Shown piece after piece: positions 41,542-50,006 of a stretch of DNA of 64,000 nucleotides. The first letter of the stretch is position 1. Every line of letters starts with the position of its first letter. The stretch is from Paenibacillus_G elgii_A. Its GTDB lineage: Bacteria; Bacillota; Bacilli; Paenibacillales; NBRC-103111. The stretch lies in contig JBHJMN010000007.1 in the NCBI GenBank assembly GCA_042219835.1, forward strand, positions 1 through 64,000, given 5' to 3'. A model generated the notes under the pieces. The model worked only from the letters and a program-made list of their open reading frames with translations. It was not told the origin of the DNA and ran no database searches. The translations under genes and the position numbers were made by a program.

Positions 41542-42654
41542 CTATAAGGCCAGCTTCAGCATGATGCTTAACTTTCCTTCCTCCAGCCGGACGCCGGTTA
41601 CCTGCAAAAACGAGGCGATATGTTGGGGGTAGATTCCCAGAGTAAAGCTTTTTTCGAATTCCTCCACCGTCGTGGAAGGCAGGGAAAAGCCGTTGAATTG
41701 CATTTCCAAAATCCGGAACCGGATAAACGATTTGCTTGTTCCGTCTTCCATTGCGGCCATTTCGTAGCTTCCCCGGATCATAACGGCAATATCGCCTTCC
41801 TGCCCGGAGGCCGATATTTGATCGGGATAGAAGTGGAACGTCAGATTGCGGAACCGTTCGTTTTTTTTGCGCAAAAAATCGTTCAGCTCGCTGTCCGTCA
41901 TCTGGAACGTATAATTTACCCCGTTCATGACCAGATTGCTGTTCTTTTTCTCTCCGCCAGACGTCACCAGCTCGGGAAGCTGCTGCATCGCATCCGCAAG
42001 CGCCTGGAAGTACGTCTTGAACAGAGGGATGCCCTTGTTCTCCCACAGCTTGTTAAGCTCGAGCATCTGCTGCTGAAGCAGCGCCGCCTGCTCCTTGCTA
42101 TCGGCCAGCTGAGCGTCCACTTCTTTCTGGAGCGCGGCAAGTTGTTCTCGCTGCTGCAAGTAACGCTCTTTCGTCTGCTGGAGGGAGGTGTGGGCTTCGG
42201 CCAACTCCTTTTTGACCGAGGTCAGCCGCTGCCATGCATCCGTATGACGCTGCAGCGCTTGTTGATCGTTGCGCAGAATCATTTGCAAATAGTCGAGCAC
42301 CGACACCGCATCGGAGAACGAACCGACGGAGAACAGCAGCGCCCACAGCGAATCGCGGTCGCCCATGTAATAAGAGCGGACGACTTTGGCGGCGTGTATT
42401 TTAGCCTCGCTTGTGGAATGCTCCGCTTCGCGAATTTGCTGTTCCGCACTCTGCATTTGCGCCTGGAGCTTGATTTCCTGGTCGGAAATGCGGGTTAGCT
42501 CCTGATCGATCTCATAGATGGTCAGGCCTTTCTGCAGCAAGCTTCTATCCGCTTGTCCGCTCTCTGCATACGCGGAATAGGGCCACAAAGCGGATAAACA
42601 TCCGTATACCGAGAAAAGCGCAAGGATAGCCCATTGGCGTATATTCAAACGCAT
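41542..42654 (-). CDS. Secreted coiled-coil protein with unknown C-terminal domain
   Basis: The 370-residue protein has a signal peptide (cleavage near AYAESG, about residue 31) and a long coiled coil (residues 40-215, rich in Gln/Glu/Lys) like the N-terminal part of CwlO/PcsB-type envelope proteins. The C-terminal half (about 225-370) has beta-rich character and no NlpC/P60 or peptidase motif that I see. Such coiled coils often dock to FtsEX. ATG 42654 has GGACGGGAGGG upstream. Confidence 0.75.
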   Translation of the reverse strand: MRLNIRQWAILALFSVYGCLSALWPYSAYAESGQADRSLLQKGLTIYEIDQELTRISDQEIKLQAQMQSAEQQIREAEHSTSEAKIHAAKVVRSYYMGDRDSLWALLFSVGSFSDAVSVLDYLQMILRNDQQALQRHTDAWQRLTSVKKELAEAHTSLQQTKERYLQQREQLAALQKEVDAQLADSKEQAALLQQQMLELNKLWENKGIPLFKTYFQALADAMQQLPELVTSGGEKKNSNLVMNGVNYTFQMTDSELNDFLRKKNERFRNLTFHFYPDQISASGQEGDIAVMIRGSYEMAAMEDGTSKSFIRFRILEMQFNGFSLPSTTVEEFEKSFTLGIYPQHIASFLQVTGVRLEEGKLSIMLKLAL

Positions 42655-42707
42655 GTCCCTCCCGTCCTTTCAACTAAAGATTATCACAGGAATGGGAAAA
42701 ACATGAC

Positions 42708-42738
42708 AAAAAAATTCCACGGCGCTATGCCATGGAAG
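42708..42738 (-). terminator. Intrinsic terminator of the lipoprotein gene
   Basis: On the minus strand TTCCATGGC and GCCGTGGAA (one mismatch) with a 5-base loop, followed by TTTTTTT. Confidence 0.85.
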
Positions 42739-42751
42739 AGCTTCCGTCACG

Positions 42752-43696
42752 TTACTTTTTGCCCGCTTGAGGCTTAGGGAGCAATCGTAAAATGTCTTCC
42801 GCATGTTTTACCTGCTTCGGCGTTTCTTTCGAAAAGGCAGGCGTCTGATTGATCTCTTGCACCTTGTACGTCCATTCCACGCTGTTTTTCACATCGTTTC
42901 CGCCTTCGACCGAAAAATAAAGCTTTCCGGTTTGCTCGCGGATAAAACCTTGATTATCGATCAGGATACTTAGCGTCGTAGGAGCTTCGATCTTGATCCG
43001 CTCCAACGATGTTTTCCATTCCCCGGTTTGTCCCGTGCCGCCTAGTCCGCTGGTCATCAGCTCGTTAAGCGCGGACGGAAGTGCGGTTGTGAAATATTTT
43101 GCCGCTTCCTGCTTGTTCTTGTCCGTCACTGTAAGCGTAATGCGCTTCGCCGGTTCGCCGTCGGCAAGCTTCTCGTCCTTACTGCCAGGCAGCAGCCAAT
43201 TCGGATTGACGCCTTCCAGCAGTTTGCCGGTAAGGGAAGCGCTCAGTCTTCCGGTGTTTTTGAGTTTGTCCGCTTGCTTGTCTAACGGCAGCATCAAATA
43301 TTCGTCCGCCTTCGTAACGGCTGGCATCTGCAGATACATTTTGTTATCTTTAAGAAGAAACGGCACTTCGATGGGCGAGGCCGCGCCTTTCGGCGTGAGT
43401 TTGACCGAGGTTTCCATTCGGACCGGATCTGCCAGCGAAACGAGCCCGCTGTATTCGAATTTACTTTCTTTGACGAGGCCTAGCAAAGCGGCCGTTACCG
43501 GCTGCGAGCCCGAAAATAAAGAAGCGTCCAGTTTCAAGTCCGCTTCCCCGGCATATCGGTAGCTTTGGATTTGCTCCTGCTTGGCGACCGCTTGCATTAA
43601 ATCCTGCTTTACCTGCTGATGATCGGTGCAGGCGGACGTGAGCAAAACGGTACAGCTAATAAGCGCCGCGCAGAAGACGGTTCGTGGTTTAAACAA
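42752..43696 (-). CDS. Lipoprotein, unknown, 314 aa
   Basis: The lipobox LTSAC (Cys23) follows a hydrophobic signal. The rest resembles a LolA/YhcN-free beta-rich lipoprotein with repeated Leu/Lys motifs (FEYSGLVSLADPVRMETSVKL, KMYLQMP), similar in layout to DUF6612/LppX-like folds; this is a guess. The start is TTG 43696 with AGAGGAAGC upstream. A terminator separates it from the secreted coiled-coil gene on the same strand. Confidence 0.65.
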   Translation of the reverse strand: MFKPRTVFCAALISCTVLLTSACTDHQQVKQDLMQAVAKQEQIQSYRYAGEADLKLDASLFSGSQPVTAALLGLVKESKFEYSGLVSLADPVRMETSVKLTPKGAASPIEVPFLLKDNKMYLQMPAVTKADEYLMLPLDKQADKLKNTGRLSASLTGKLLEGVNPNWLLPGSKDEKLADGEPAKRITLTVTDKNKQEAAKYFTTALPSALNELMTSGLGGTGQTGEWKTSLERIKIEAPTTLSILIDNQGFIREQTGKLYFSVEGGNDVKNSVEWTYKVQEINQTPAFSKETPKQVKHAEDILRLLPKPQAGKK

Positions 43697-43786
43697 GGCT
43701 CTGCTTCCTCTCCTATTTTTCTCATCCTAATTATAGCGAGTGGGGGAGGTTTTGTCTTTAGTAATTTGGCGAGAGGCGGTAGGCGC

Positions 43787-44914
43787 ATGAAAACGGAGCA
43801 GGCGAACGATTCCCCGCTGCTGCAAGCGATTCGGGAACGGATTGAAATGCAGCCGGACCGGGCGATTTCGTTCCGGGACTATATGGATTTGTGCTTGTAT
43901 CATCCGAGCTGGGGCTATTATATGAATTCGAATCGCAAAATCGGGCGGGCGGGAGACTTTTATACGAGCGCTTCGATCGGCAGCGTGCTTGGCGACATGC
44001 TGGCCGCCTACCTTCGGAGCTTTGCGGAAACGAGGAGCGGCGATATCTGCTTGACGGAGTGGGGAGGGGGCGACGGAACCTTAGCGAGACAAATACTTGA
44101 CGCGATCCGAAGCGGCTCTCCGGAGCTGTATGCGCGGCTGCGCTTCGTGAGTGTCGAAAGGAGCCCGGTGCACCGGGGCCTTCAATCAGAGGCGCTAGCG
44201 CCCCATACGGCGCTTGTGAGCTATCTCACAGACGAGGAATGGCATGCGGCGGGTCCTTGGCATAACACGCTGGTATTGTCCAACGAGCTGCCGGACGCCT
44301 TTCCGGTGTACCGGATCATTCGCCGCGAAGCCGGATGGCGCGAAATTCGGGTTGGCTGGGATGACGAACGAAGCTGCCTGACGGAGGTAGAAAGACCGTT
44401 ATCGGGCGGCGAGCTTGAGGCCTTTATCCGCAAGGAAGCGATCCCGCCGAGGACGGGTCAGCGGTTCGAGGTCAATTTGGACGTGCTGCACTGGCTTCGG
44501 ACAGTTGCCGGCAGCATGGAGAACGGCAGTGTGCTGCTGACGATCGACTACGGGCACGTCAGGGAAGAGCTATACGCTCCGCACCGGATGAACGGAACGC
44601 TGCTGTGTTACCGCAAGCATCAAGCTTCCGATGCGCCGCTGCAGTTCCCCGGCGAGCAGGATATGACCGCTCATGTCAATTTCAGTGCGTTGATCGAAGT
44701 TGGGAAGGAAGCGGGACTGGAGCCTGTGGGCCTACTGAGCCAGAAGCACTTTTTGCTGGAGCAGGGATTGCTTGACGAGCTGAGCGATCATGACGCCCGG
44801 GACCCGTTTTCACCGCAGGCCCGTCGCAACCGGGCCATTCGGCAGCTGCTACTTAGCGACCGGATGAGCGAGCTGTTTAAGGTGTTGATTCAAAAAAAAG
44901 GCGAACCGCGTTGA
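43787..44914 (+). CDS. SAM-dependent methyltransferase, MidA/NDUFAF7 type
   Basis: The 375-residue protein belongs to the DUF185/Methyltransf_28 family: ISFRDYMDLCLYHPSWGYY at the start, SAM-binding ICLTEWGGGDGTLARQIL, VLSNELPDAFPV and LLTIDYGHVREELY. The mitochondrial member methylates an arginine of complex I; bacterial targets are unknown. ATG 43787 has GAGAGGCGG upstream. The last codons are part of a terminator. It is divergent from the lipoprotein gene. Confidence 0.9.
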   Translation: MKTEQANDSPLLQAIRERIEMQPDRAISFRDYMDLCLYHPSWGYYMNSNRKIGRAGDFYTSASIGSVLGDMLAAYLRSFAETRSGDICLTEWGGGDGTLARQILDAIRSGSPELYARLRFVSVERSPVHRGLQSEALAPHTALVSYLTDEEWHAAGPWHNTLVLSNELPDAFPVYRIIRREAGWREIRVGWDDERSCLTEVERPLSGGELEAFIRKEAIPPRTGQRFEVNLDVLHWLRTVAGSMENGSVLLTIDYGHVREELYAPHRMNGTLLCYRKHQASDAPLQFPGEQDMTAHVNFSALIEVGKEAGLEPVGLLSQKHFLLEQGLLDELSDHDARDPFSPQARRNRAIRQLLLSDRMSELFKVLIQKKGEPR

Positions 44915-44936
44915 AGCTTGCGGTTCGCCTTTTTTG
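44894..44936. terminator. Bidirectional terminator after the methyltransferase gene
   Basis: AAAAAAGGCGAACCGC and GCGGTTCGCCTTTTTT form a perfect 16-bp stem with a 10-base loop, overlapping the stop codon. Confidence 0.93.
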
Positions 44937-44973
44937 TCTTCGTATTCGCTTACTTTTTTCCGGACTGGCAGGT

Positions 44974-45204
44974 TTAGATGGACATTTTGAAAAATGACCA
45001 GTAGGTAAACCCTGTAAACGAAACAATCATGTACCCCCAAAAAATCAATATGTAGGTACGTTCGGACAATTTCATGTATCCTAACAGCGTGAAAATCGCC
45101 GTCTGGGCGAAAAAGATGAGCGCCATCGGAATAAAATCGCCGGCCAACGCCATGAGCCCGATCACAAGCGTCCAGAAGCCGAGAACGCGAAACATGCGAT
45201 CCAT
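44974..45204 (-). CDS. DUF2626 small membrane protein
   Basis: The 76-residue protein starts MDRMFRVLGFWTLVIGLMAL and has three hydrophobic helices with LLGYMKLSERTYILIFWGYM, the DUF2626 (YqgY) pattern. Function is unknown. ATG 45204 has AGAGGGGGA upstream. It ends at the shared bidirectional terminator. Confidence 0.85.
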   Translation of the reverse strand: MDRMFRVLGFWTLVIGLMALAGDFIPMALIFFAQTAIFTLLGYMKLSERTYILIFWGYMIVSFTGFTYWSFFKMSI

Positions 45205-45398
45205 CCTGTATCCCCCTCTCTTCGGTCACGATCGATACTTACGTACTATCCAACATTATAGCGAAAGCCTTCCTGCGTGTAAACGCCCAATCCGCGAATT
45301 TTAGTCAAATTTTTAGCCCTTCGCAACATATCCTTGCCCAAATCCGCCAAAACGATGTATGACCGCCTTGAAAATTGGCAATACAAATTACTAGAAAA

Positions 45399-45429
45399 GT
45401 ATTCTATGAACTCTACCATGGGCATAGAG
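45399..45429 (+). promoter_or_regulatory. Sigma-F/G-like promoter for rsfA
   Basis: GTATT (45399-45403), 16 bases and GGGCATAGAG (45420-45429) resemble the sigma-F pattern; rsfA in B. subtilis is read by prespore sigma factors. Confidence 0.45.
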
Positions 45430-45503
45430 ATAAAGTAACGCAGCACTTTATGCATCACGAACATAGATGCGGATGAACCTATAGGGGTTAGGAGGACGGC
45501 TTG

Positions 45504-46154
45504 ATGACGGCAATCAGACAAGACGCTTGGAGCGAGGAAGACGATTTGATATTAGCGGAGGTGACGTTAAGGCATATTCGCGAAGGCAGCACGCAGCTGT
45601 CCGCTTTTGAGGAAGTGGGCGAAAAAATAGGTAGAACTGCGGCCGCTTGCGGTTTCCGTTGGAACAGCTTCGTCCGCAAGAAATATGAGGCGGCGATTCA
45701 GATCGCCAAAGCGCAGCGCCAAAAAAGGAACCAGCACCGCAAGCACGCGAGCGCGTTCGCATCGGTTGCGGGCAGCGGCATGGGCGGCCCTTTGGCCTCG
45801 GAAGGCGCGGTGCGCAGCGACGGGATCGTGGAAGAGTTATCGATCGACGCCGTTATCCGCTTCCTGCGGCAGTGGAAAGGAAGCTATCAGGAAATGGTGC
45901 GGCACGTAAGGCAGCTTGAGAAGGAACTGAACGACAAGCAGGATGAGCTTGAACGGCTGCGAAGTCTCAATGACGAGCTAAGCCGGCAGGTCAGCGACGT
46001 TTCGACCGATTATCGTGTCGTGAACGACGATTACAAAGCGCTGATCCAGATTATGGACCGGGCCCGCAAGCTTGCTTTTCTGGCAGAGGAAGAAGAGGAA
46101 AGCAAAACCCGTTTTAAAATGGATGAAAACGGGAATCTAGAGCGGATCGAATAA
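45504..46154 (+). CDS. rsfA: Prespore-specific transcriptional regulator RsfA
   Basis: The 216-residue protein has the RsfA N-terminal Myb/SANT-like DNA-binding domain (RQDAWSEEDDLILAEVTLRH, FEEVGEKIGRTAAACGFRWN). A coiled-coil segment (residues 130-175) follows, then an acidic tail. RsfA modulates sigma-F-dependent genes in the prespore. ATG 45504 has AGGAGG upstream; TTG 45501 is one codon earlier. The gene is followed by panE, near the order ylbO-ylbQ of B. subtilis. Confidence 0.9.
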   Translation: MTAIRQDAWSEEDDLILAEVTLRHIREGSTQLSAFEEVGEKIGRTAAACGFRWNSFVRKKYEAAIQIAKAQRQKRNQHRKHASAFASVAGSGMGGPLASEGAVRSDGIVEELSIDAVIRFLRQWKGSYQEMVRHVRQLEKELNDKQDELERLRSLNDELSRQVSDVSTDYRVVNDDYKALIQIMDRARKLAFLAEEEEESKTRFKMDENGNLERIE

Positions 46155-46178
46155 CCGGAACCGTTTCATAAAAAGGGA

Positions 46179-46225
46179 GAAACCCCCGAATCGGGCTGCC
46201 ATGAGCAGCCGTTCCGGGGTTTTTG
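46179..46225 (+). terminator. Intrinsic terminator after rsfA
   Basis: AAACCCCCGAA and TTCCGGGGTTTTT form the outer stem; an inner GGCTGC/GCAGCC hairpin sits inside. Confidence 0.85.
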
Positions 46226-46291
46226 TGCGTATCCCGCGATTATTTGCTATGATAGACTGAACAAACTTTTACCGCACGGGGGAGAGAGTCG

Positions 46292-47275
46292 ATGGGCCGT
46301 TTTACGGTGATTGGCGCAGGATCGCTCGGAACGTTGTTTGCAGTCAGATTATCTGAAGCGGGGCACGAGGTAGAGATCGTTGTCCGCCGTGCCGAGCGGA
46401 AAGCCGAAATCGAAGCTGCCGGACTGCGCTTGGTCGATGCCGTCTCCGGAACGGAGGAAAAAAGCGTTCGGGCAGTGATTACGGTTTTTCCCCGCGTTCG
46501 TCTGTGGGGGGAAAAGGAAGCGTTCGGAGGAAAGGACGAGAGCGGACCGCATTTTATCCTGCTGGCCGTTAAACAGTCCGCCATAACCGGGGAGCTTGGG
46601 CTTGAACTCCGCCAATGCATAGGCCCCTCGTCATGGATAGTCTGCTTACAGAACGGCATCGGGCATCTGGAGGCGCTGGCGCAGTATGTTCCGGCGGAAC
46701 GGCTGCTTTCAGCCGTGACGACGGAAGGCGCGATGATCTCTGCCGCCGGGGAAGCTGTTCATACGGGAAGCGGTCTGACCTGGGTAGGCGCAGCAGGAGA
46801 GGAAAGGACCGAAGTCTCGGAAATCGCGCAAAAAAATCTGGTATTTTGGCTGCAATTGGCAGGATTTAGCGCATCGATGTCGAAAAACATCTCTAGCCGT
46901 ATTTGGCAAAAGCTTCTTATCAATGCCGTCATCAATCCGCTTACCGCCTTGCTGCGGGTGCCGAATGGCGAGCTGCTGAGTTTACCGGGAGCCGGGGAGC
47001 TGATGCGTGCTTTGTATGAAGAAGGCGTTGCTCTGGCGCGTGCGCTTGGCATCCGGCTGGAGTCGGATCTGTGGGAGCAGCTGCTGGAGGTATGCCGACG
47101 AACCGCAAACAACCGTTCCTCCATGCTTCAGGACATCACGTCTGGCCGTCTTACGGAGATCGACGCCATTACGGGAGGATTGCTGCGGGAGGCCGATCGT
47201 AGTGGAGTAGCGCTTCCAACGCATCTTACCGTATACCGGCTGGTCAAGGCGGCGGAAGCCGGGCACCGCCCCTGA
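46292..47275 (+). CDS. panE: 2-dehydropantoate 2-reductase (ketopantoate reductase)
   Basis: The 327-residue NADPH enzyme reduces ketopantoate to pantoate for CoA synthesis. It has the dinucleotide motif VIGAGSLGTLFAVRL, the HFILLAVKQSAI segment, and the catalytic Lys in SRIWQKLLINAVINPLTALL. B. subtilis has panE (ylbQ) in the same neighbourhood before bshC and mraZ. ATG 46292 has GGGGGAGAG upstream. Confidence 0.93.
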   Translation: MGRFTVIGAGSLGTLFAVRLSEAGHEVEIVVRRAERKAEIEAAGLRLVDAVSGTEEKSVRAVITVFPRVRLWGEKEAFGGKDESGPHFILLAVKQSAITGELGLELRQCIGPSSWIVCLQNGIGHLEALAQYVPAERLLSAVTTEGAMISAAGEAVHTGSGLTWVGAAGEERTEVSEIAQKNLVFWLQLAGFSASMSKNISSRIWQKLLINAVINPLTALLRVPNGELLSLPGAGELMRALYEEGVALARALGIRLESDLWEQLLEVCRRTANNRSSMLQDITSGRLTEIDAITGGLLREADRSGVALPTHLTVYRLVKAAEAGHRP

Positions 47276-47313
47276 CGGCCCGAACATTATCGATTGAAAT
47301 TGGGTGATATCGC

Positions 47314-47709
47314 TTGAGTGCATTGTTTGGATGGCTGCAGCAGCTTTATATGTTTCTTGCGGTAGTTCCGTTCGTAGCTTTTATCATCGTTTGGGTTGCC
47401 GTTTACTATTATACGAAAGACAAGCGCAAAGCCACGCATCTCAGCATGGATATTACCACGTTGTTTCTTATCGGCTCCGTTGCGTTTATGAGCCGGAATT
47501 TGTTCGATTCGGGAATGCTGCTGTGGACGATTGTGCTGCTGTTTCTCGTTGCCGCCGGCTTGCTTGGAAATATGCAAAACCGGCTTAAGGGAAAGATCGA
47601 TCTGATCAAAATCGCCAGAACGTTGGGCCGGCTCGGCTTTGTACTGCTGACAGCCTGCTATGTTCTCCTGCTGTTCATCGGCATCGGCAAATATATGATC
47701 AACTCGTAA
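47314..47709 (+). CDS. DUF3397 membrane protein
   Basis: The 131-residue protein has four hydrophobic helices and the layout of DUF3397: HLSMDITTLFLIGSVAFM, and LLGNMQNRLKGKIDLIKIAR between helices 3 and 4. Function is unknown. It starts at TTG 47314 behind a weak TTGGGTGAT. In related genomes DUF3397 lies directly before bshC; here the opp operon intervenes. Confidence 0.8.
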   Translation: MSALFGWLQQLYMFLAVVPFVAFIIVWVAVYYYTKDKRKATHLSMDITTLFLIGSVAFMSRNLFDSGMLLWTIVLLFLVAAGLLGNMQNRLKGKIDLIKIARTLGRLGFVLLTACYVLLLFIGIGKYMINS

Positions 47710-47722
47710 AAGAGGTGAAGAA

Positions 47723-47812
47723 ATGAGCGGCGGACAAGGTGCTGCATACGGAAAGCAAATCCGAGCTGTAGCGCTTGGCGCGAATAATATGCTGCCATTT
47801 TTGAGAGCCTAA
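47723..47812 (+). CDS. Possible 29-residue peptide gene
   Basis: ATG 47723 has a good RBS (AGAGGTGAAGAA) and lies 13 bases after the DUF3397 stop. The peptide reads MSGGQGAAYGKQIRAVALGA with a further short hydrophobic end (NNMLPFLRA). The stop codon is inside the following terminator, as for many real genes here. It has no recognised family and could be the remnant of a gene disrupted when the opp operon was inserted. Confidence 0.4.
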   Translation: MSGGQGAAYGKQIRAVALGANNMLPFLRA

Positions 47813-47832
47813 CCCACAGGCTCTTTATTTTT
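47803..47832 (+). terminator. Intrinsic terminator before the opp promoter region
   Basis: AGAGCCT, a 7-base loop, AGGCTCT and TTATTTTTG. Confidence 0.85.
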
Positions 47833-47847
47833 GTGGTTGACCAATAA

Positions 47848-48095
47848 AAAATGATATAATGATACCCAAGAAGAAATAAATGGATACGTGTCAAAAAATT
47901 AGTACTGGATTTTATTAACCTCTGGTTGTATAATTTCTATTTGGTAACGGTTACATTCATCGAGGTATTTACTTTTTTGCTAGAATCCTATATCATCAAA
48001 GGGTGTTATGTGAGGTGTGAATTCTGTGTCATGTTATATAACACGACAAGAATTAACATATAGTTACATAAATTAAAAAGGAGGAAGTCATTTAC
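47848..48095 (+). promoter_or_regulatory. AT-rich regulatory region of the opp operon
   Basis: This part is AT-rich compared with the rest of the window. It has an extended -10 (TGATATAAT) near 47856 and a GTATAAT near 47928. A cre-like palindrome TGGTAACGGTTACA (47942-47955) matches the CcpA consensus at 12 of 14 positions. A perfect palindrome TGTTATATAACA (48032-48043) lies inside wider GTGTTAT/ATAACAC arms. The oppA RBS AAAAAGGAGGAAG follows. Confidence 0.5.
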
Positions 48096-49760
48096 ATGAA
48101 GTATAATAAGCTTCTTGTCCTGGCATCGGTTACCGCTATGCTTGGTACGACCGTAGCCGGCTGTTCAGGCAACACGAACAACAATCAGCAAGCAGGGGGC
48201 ACAGACAATAAAAAAGCTCCGGCTCAAGAAATTAGAATCAACCTTGCGGCAGAACCGCCGGCAATCGACAGCTCTATCGCAACAACGAATCCTTCCTTTA
48301 CGATTCTTGCCGCGGTGAACGAAGGTCTGTACCGTCTGGATGCGGAAGGTAAGCCGCAACCAGGTTTGGCAGCAAAGCTTCCGGATATCTCCCCGGACGG
48401 TCTCGTATATACTATCACGCTTCGCGACGGTTTGACATGGGCCGATGGCTCTCCGCTGAAAGCAAGCGATTTTGTATGGGCTTTCCAACGTACTTTAGAC
48501 CCGGCGACAAAAGCAAAATACGCAACCATGCTTTCCTGGATTAAAGGCGGCGTTGCTCTGAATACAGCGAAACCGGAAGAAGTGGAAGCGAAGAAAGCCG
48601 CGCTGGGCGTAAAAGCAAAAGACGACAAAACGCTTGAAATTACGCTGGAAAGACCGGTTGTGTTCTTTACCGACCAATTGGCTAACCCGCTTTTCTTCCC
48701 GCAAAAGCCGGATTTTGTTAAAGCGCAAGGCGACAAAAACGGCGCCGATGCCGACAAAATTATCGGCGCAGGTCCGTTCAAGATGGAAAAATGGGACCAC
48801 GAGCAGCAAATCGTTCTCGTCAAAAACGACAAGTACTGGGATGCTGCAAACGTGAAACTAGACAAAGTAACTGTCAACGTGGTAAAAGACCCCAATACCT
48901 CGCTCAATATGTACGATACGAATCAAGTCGACTTGACGGTGCTTCGCGGCGAGCAGTTCAATGCTTTCCAAGGCAAGCCTGACCTGACGCTGAAGAAAGA
49001 GTTCGTAACAGGTTACCTGATGTTTCATAACTCGAAGTTCCCGGCTTTTGCCAATGTCAAAATTCGTCAAGCTCTAAGCATGGCAGTCGACCGCAAAAGC
49101 TTCAACGACGTCGTGAACGGCGGATCCTCCATTCCTTCGACAGGCTTGGTACCGGGGACCGTTTTTGACGGCAACAAACAGGAATTCCGTAAAGTAGCGG
49201 GCGATACTCAACCTGCTTACGACGTGAATAAAGCGAAGCAGCTTCTGGCCGAAGGCTTGAAAGAGCTAAACATGACTTCCTTGCCGAAGTTTAAGTTGAC
49301 GGCTGATGACACCGAAACGGCCAAAAAGACGATCGAATTCGTTCAAGCTCAATGGAAGCAAAACCTCGGTGTCGATGTGGAAAGTGAACCGCTTCCGTTT
49401 GCTCTGCGCGTGAAAAATATGCAGGAAGGCAATTTCGATGTTCTGTTTGCGCTGTGGGGCGCCGACTACAACGATCCGATGACGTTCCTCGACCTGTGGC
49501 TGTCCGACAACAAAGCCTTTAACTATGTCGGATACAACAGCAAAGCGTATGACGATCTGGTCAAAGGCGCAGACAAAGAAGTCGACCCGGCGAAACGTTC
49601 GAAAATGCTGGTCGATGCCGAGAAGCAGCTGATGGCAGATATGCCGATTTCCCCGGTTTACTTCCGTACGAGTCCTTACGCGAAGAGACCGAACGTAGAA
49701 GGCCTGATTTTGCCGCCTAAATCCCAAGAGTGGGAACTGAAATGGGTTTCCATTAAGTAA
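48096..49760 (+). CDS. oppA: Oligopeptide ABC transporter substrate-binding lipoprotein
   Basis: The 554-residue protein has a lipobox VAGC (Cys23) and the solute-binding family 5 fold, with INLAAEPPAIDSS near the start, LRDGLTWADGSPLKASDF, and RQALSMAVDRKSF. It captures peptides outside the cell and delivers them to OppBC. ATG 48096 has a strong AGGAGG upstream. A hairpin with a T tail follows, which would give more OppA than the membrane and ATPase subunits. Confidence 0.95.
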   Translation: MKYNKLLVLASVTAMLGTTVAGCSGNTNNNQQAGGTDNKKAPAQEIRINLAAEPPAIDSSIATTNPSFTILAAVNEGLYRLDAEGKPQPGLAAKLPDISPDGLVYTITLRDGLTWADGSPLKASDFVWAFQRTLDPATKAKYATMLSWIKGGVALNTAKPEEVEAKKAALGVKAKDDKTLEITLERPVVFFTDQLANPLFFPQKPDFVKAQGDKNGADADKIIGAGPFKMEKWDHEQQIVLVKNDKYWDAANVKLDKVTVNVVKDPNTSLNMYDTNQVDLTVLRGEQFNAFQGKPDLTLKKEFVTGYLMFHNSKFPAFANVKIRQALSMAVDRKSFNDVVNGGSSIPSTGLVPGTVFDGNKQEFRKVAGDTQPAYDVNKAKQLLAEGLKELNMTSLPKFKLTADDTETAKKTIEFVQAQWKQNLGVDVESEPLPFALRVKNMQEGNFDVLFALWGADYNDPMTFLDLWLSDNKAFNYVGYNSKAYDDLVKGADKEVDPAKRSKMLVDAEKQLMADMPISPVYFRTSPYAKRPNVEGLILPPKSQEWELKWVSIK

Positions 49761-49808
49761 TTCGTTTCTCCGGATGAACATAGTAAGTCGTGGCTGATTC
49801 GTCAACGA

Positions 49809-49848
49809 GGGGGCCGTTCTGATCTTTGGAACGGCTCCGATTTTTTCT
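49809..49848 (+). terminator. Partial terminator between oppA and oppB
   Basis: GGGGCCGTTC and GGAACGGCTCC with an 8-base loop, then GATTTTTTC. Confidence 0.75.
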
Positions 49849-49879
49849 GTAACGCAATTGCCTCTATTCGGAGGAAGCG

Positions 49880-49936
49880 GAGCTGCTTCGCAAACATAGT
49901 CTTGCCTTGGATCGGTCTATGCTTGCGAAGCAGTTC
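49880..49936 (+). repeat. Long imperfect inverted repeat in the oppA-oppB gap
   Basis: Arms at 49880-49899 and 49917-49936 pair at 18 of 20 positions with a 17-base loop. There is no T run after it. It could stabilise the oppA mRNA end or mark RNA cleavage. Confidence 0.6.
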
Positions 49937-50006
49937 GGCTGTTTCCAATCGAGCCTTTTCGAGCCTTGCTGCTTGTCCTTGTTTGAATTAGTTCAGGAGG
50001 TGTGCC

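Noticed and set aside
47837..47861. TTGACC and TATAAT as a consensus promoter before opp
   Set aside because: The spacer is only about 12 bases. The TATAAT may still work as an extended -10 element.
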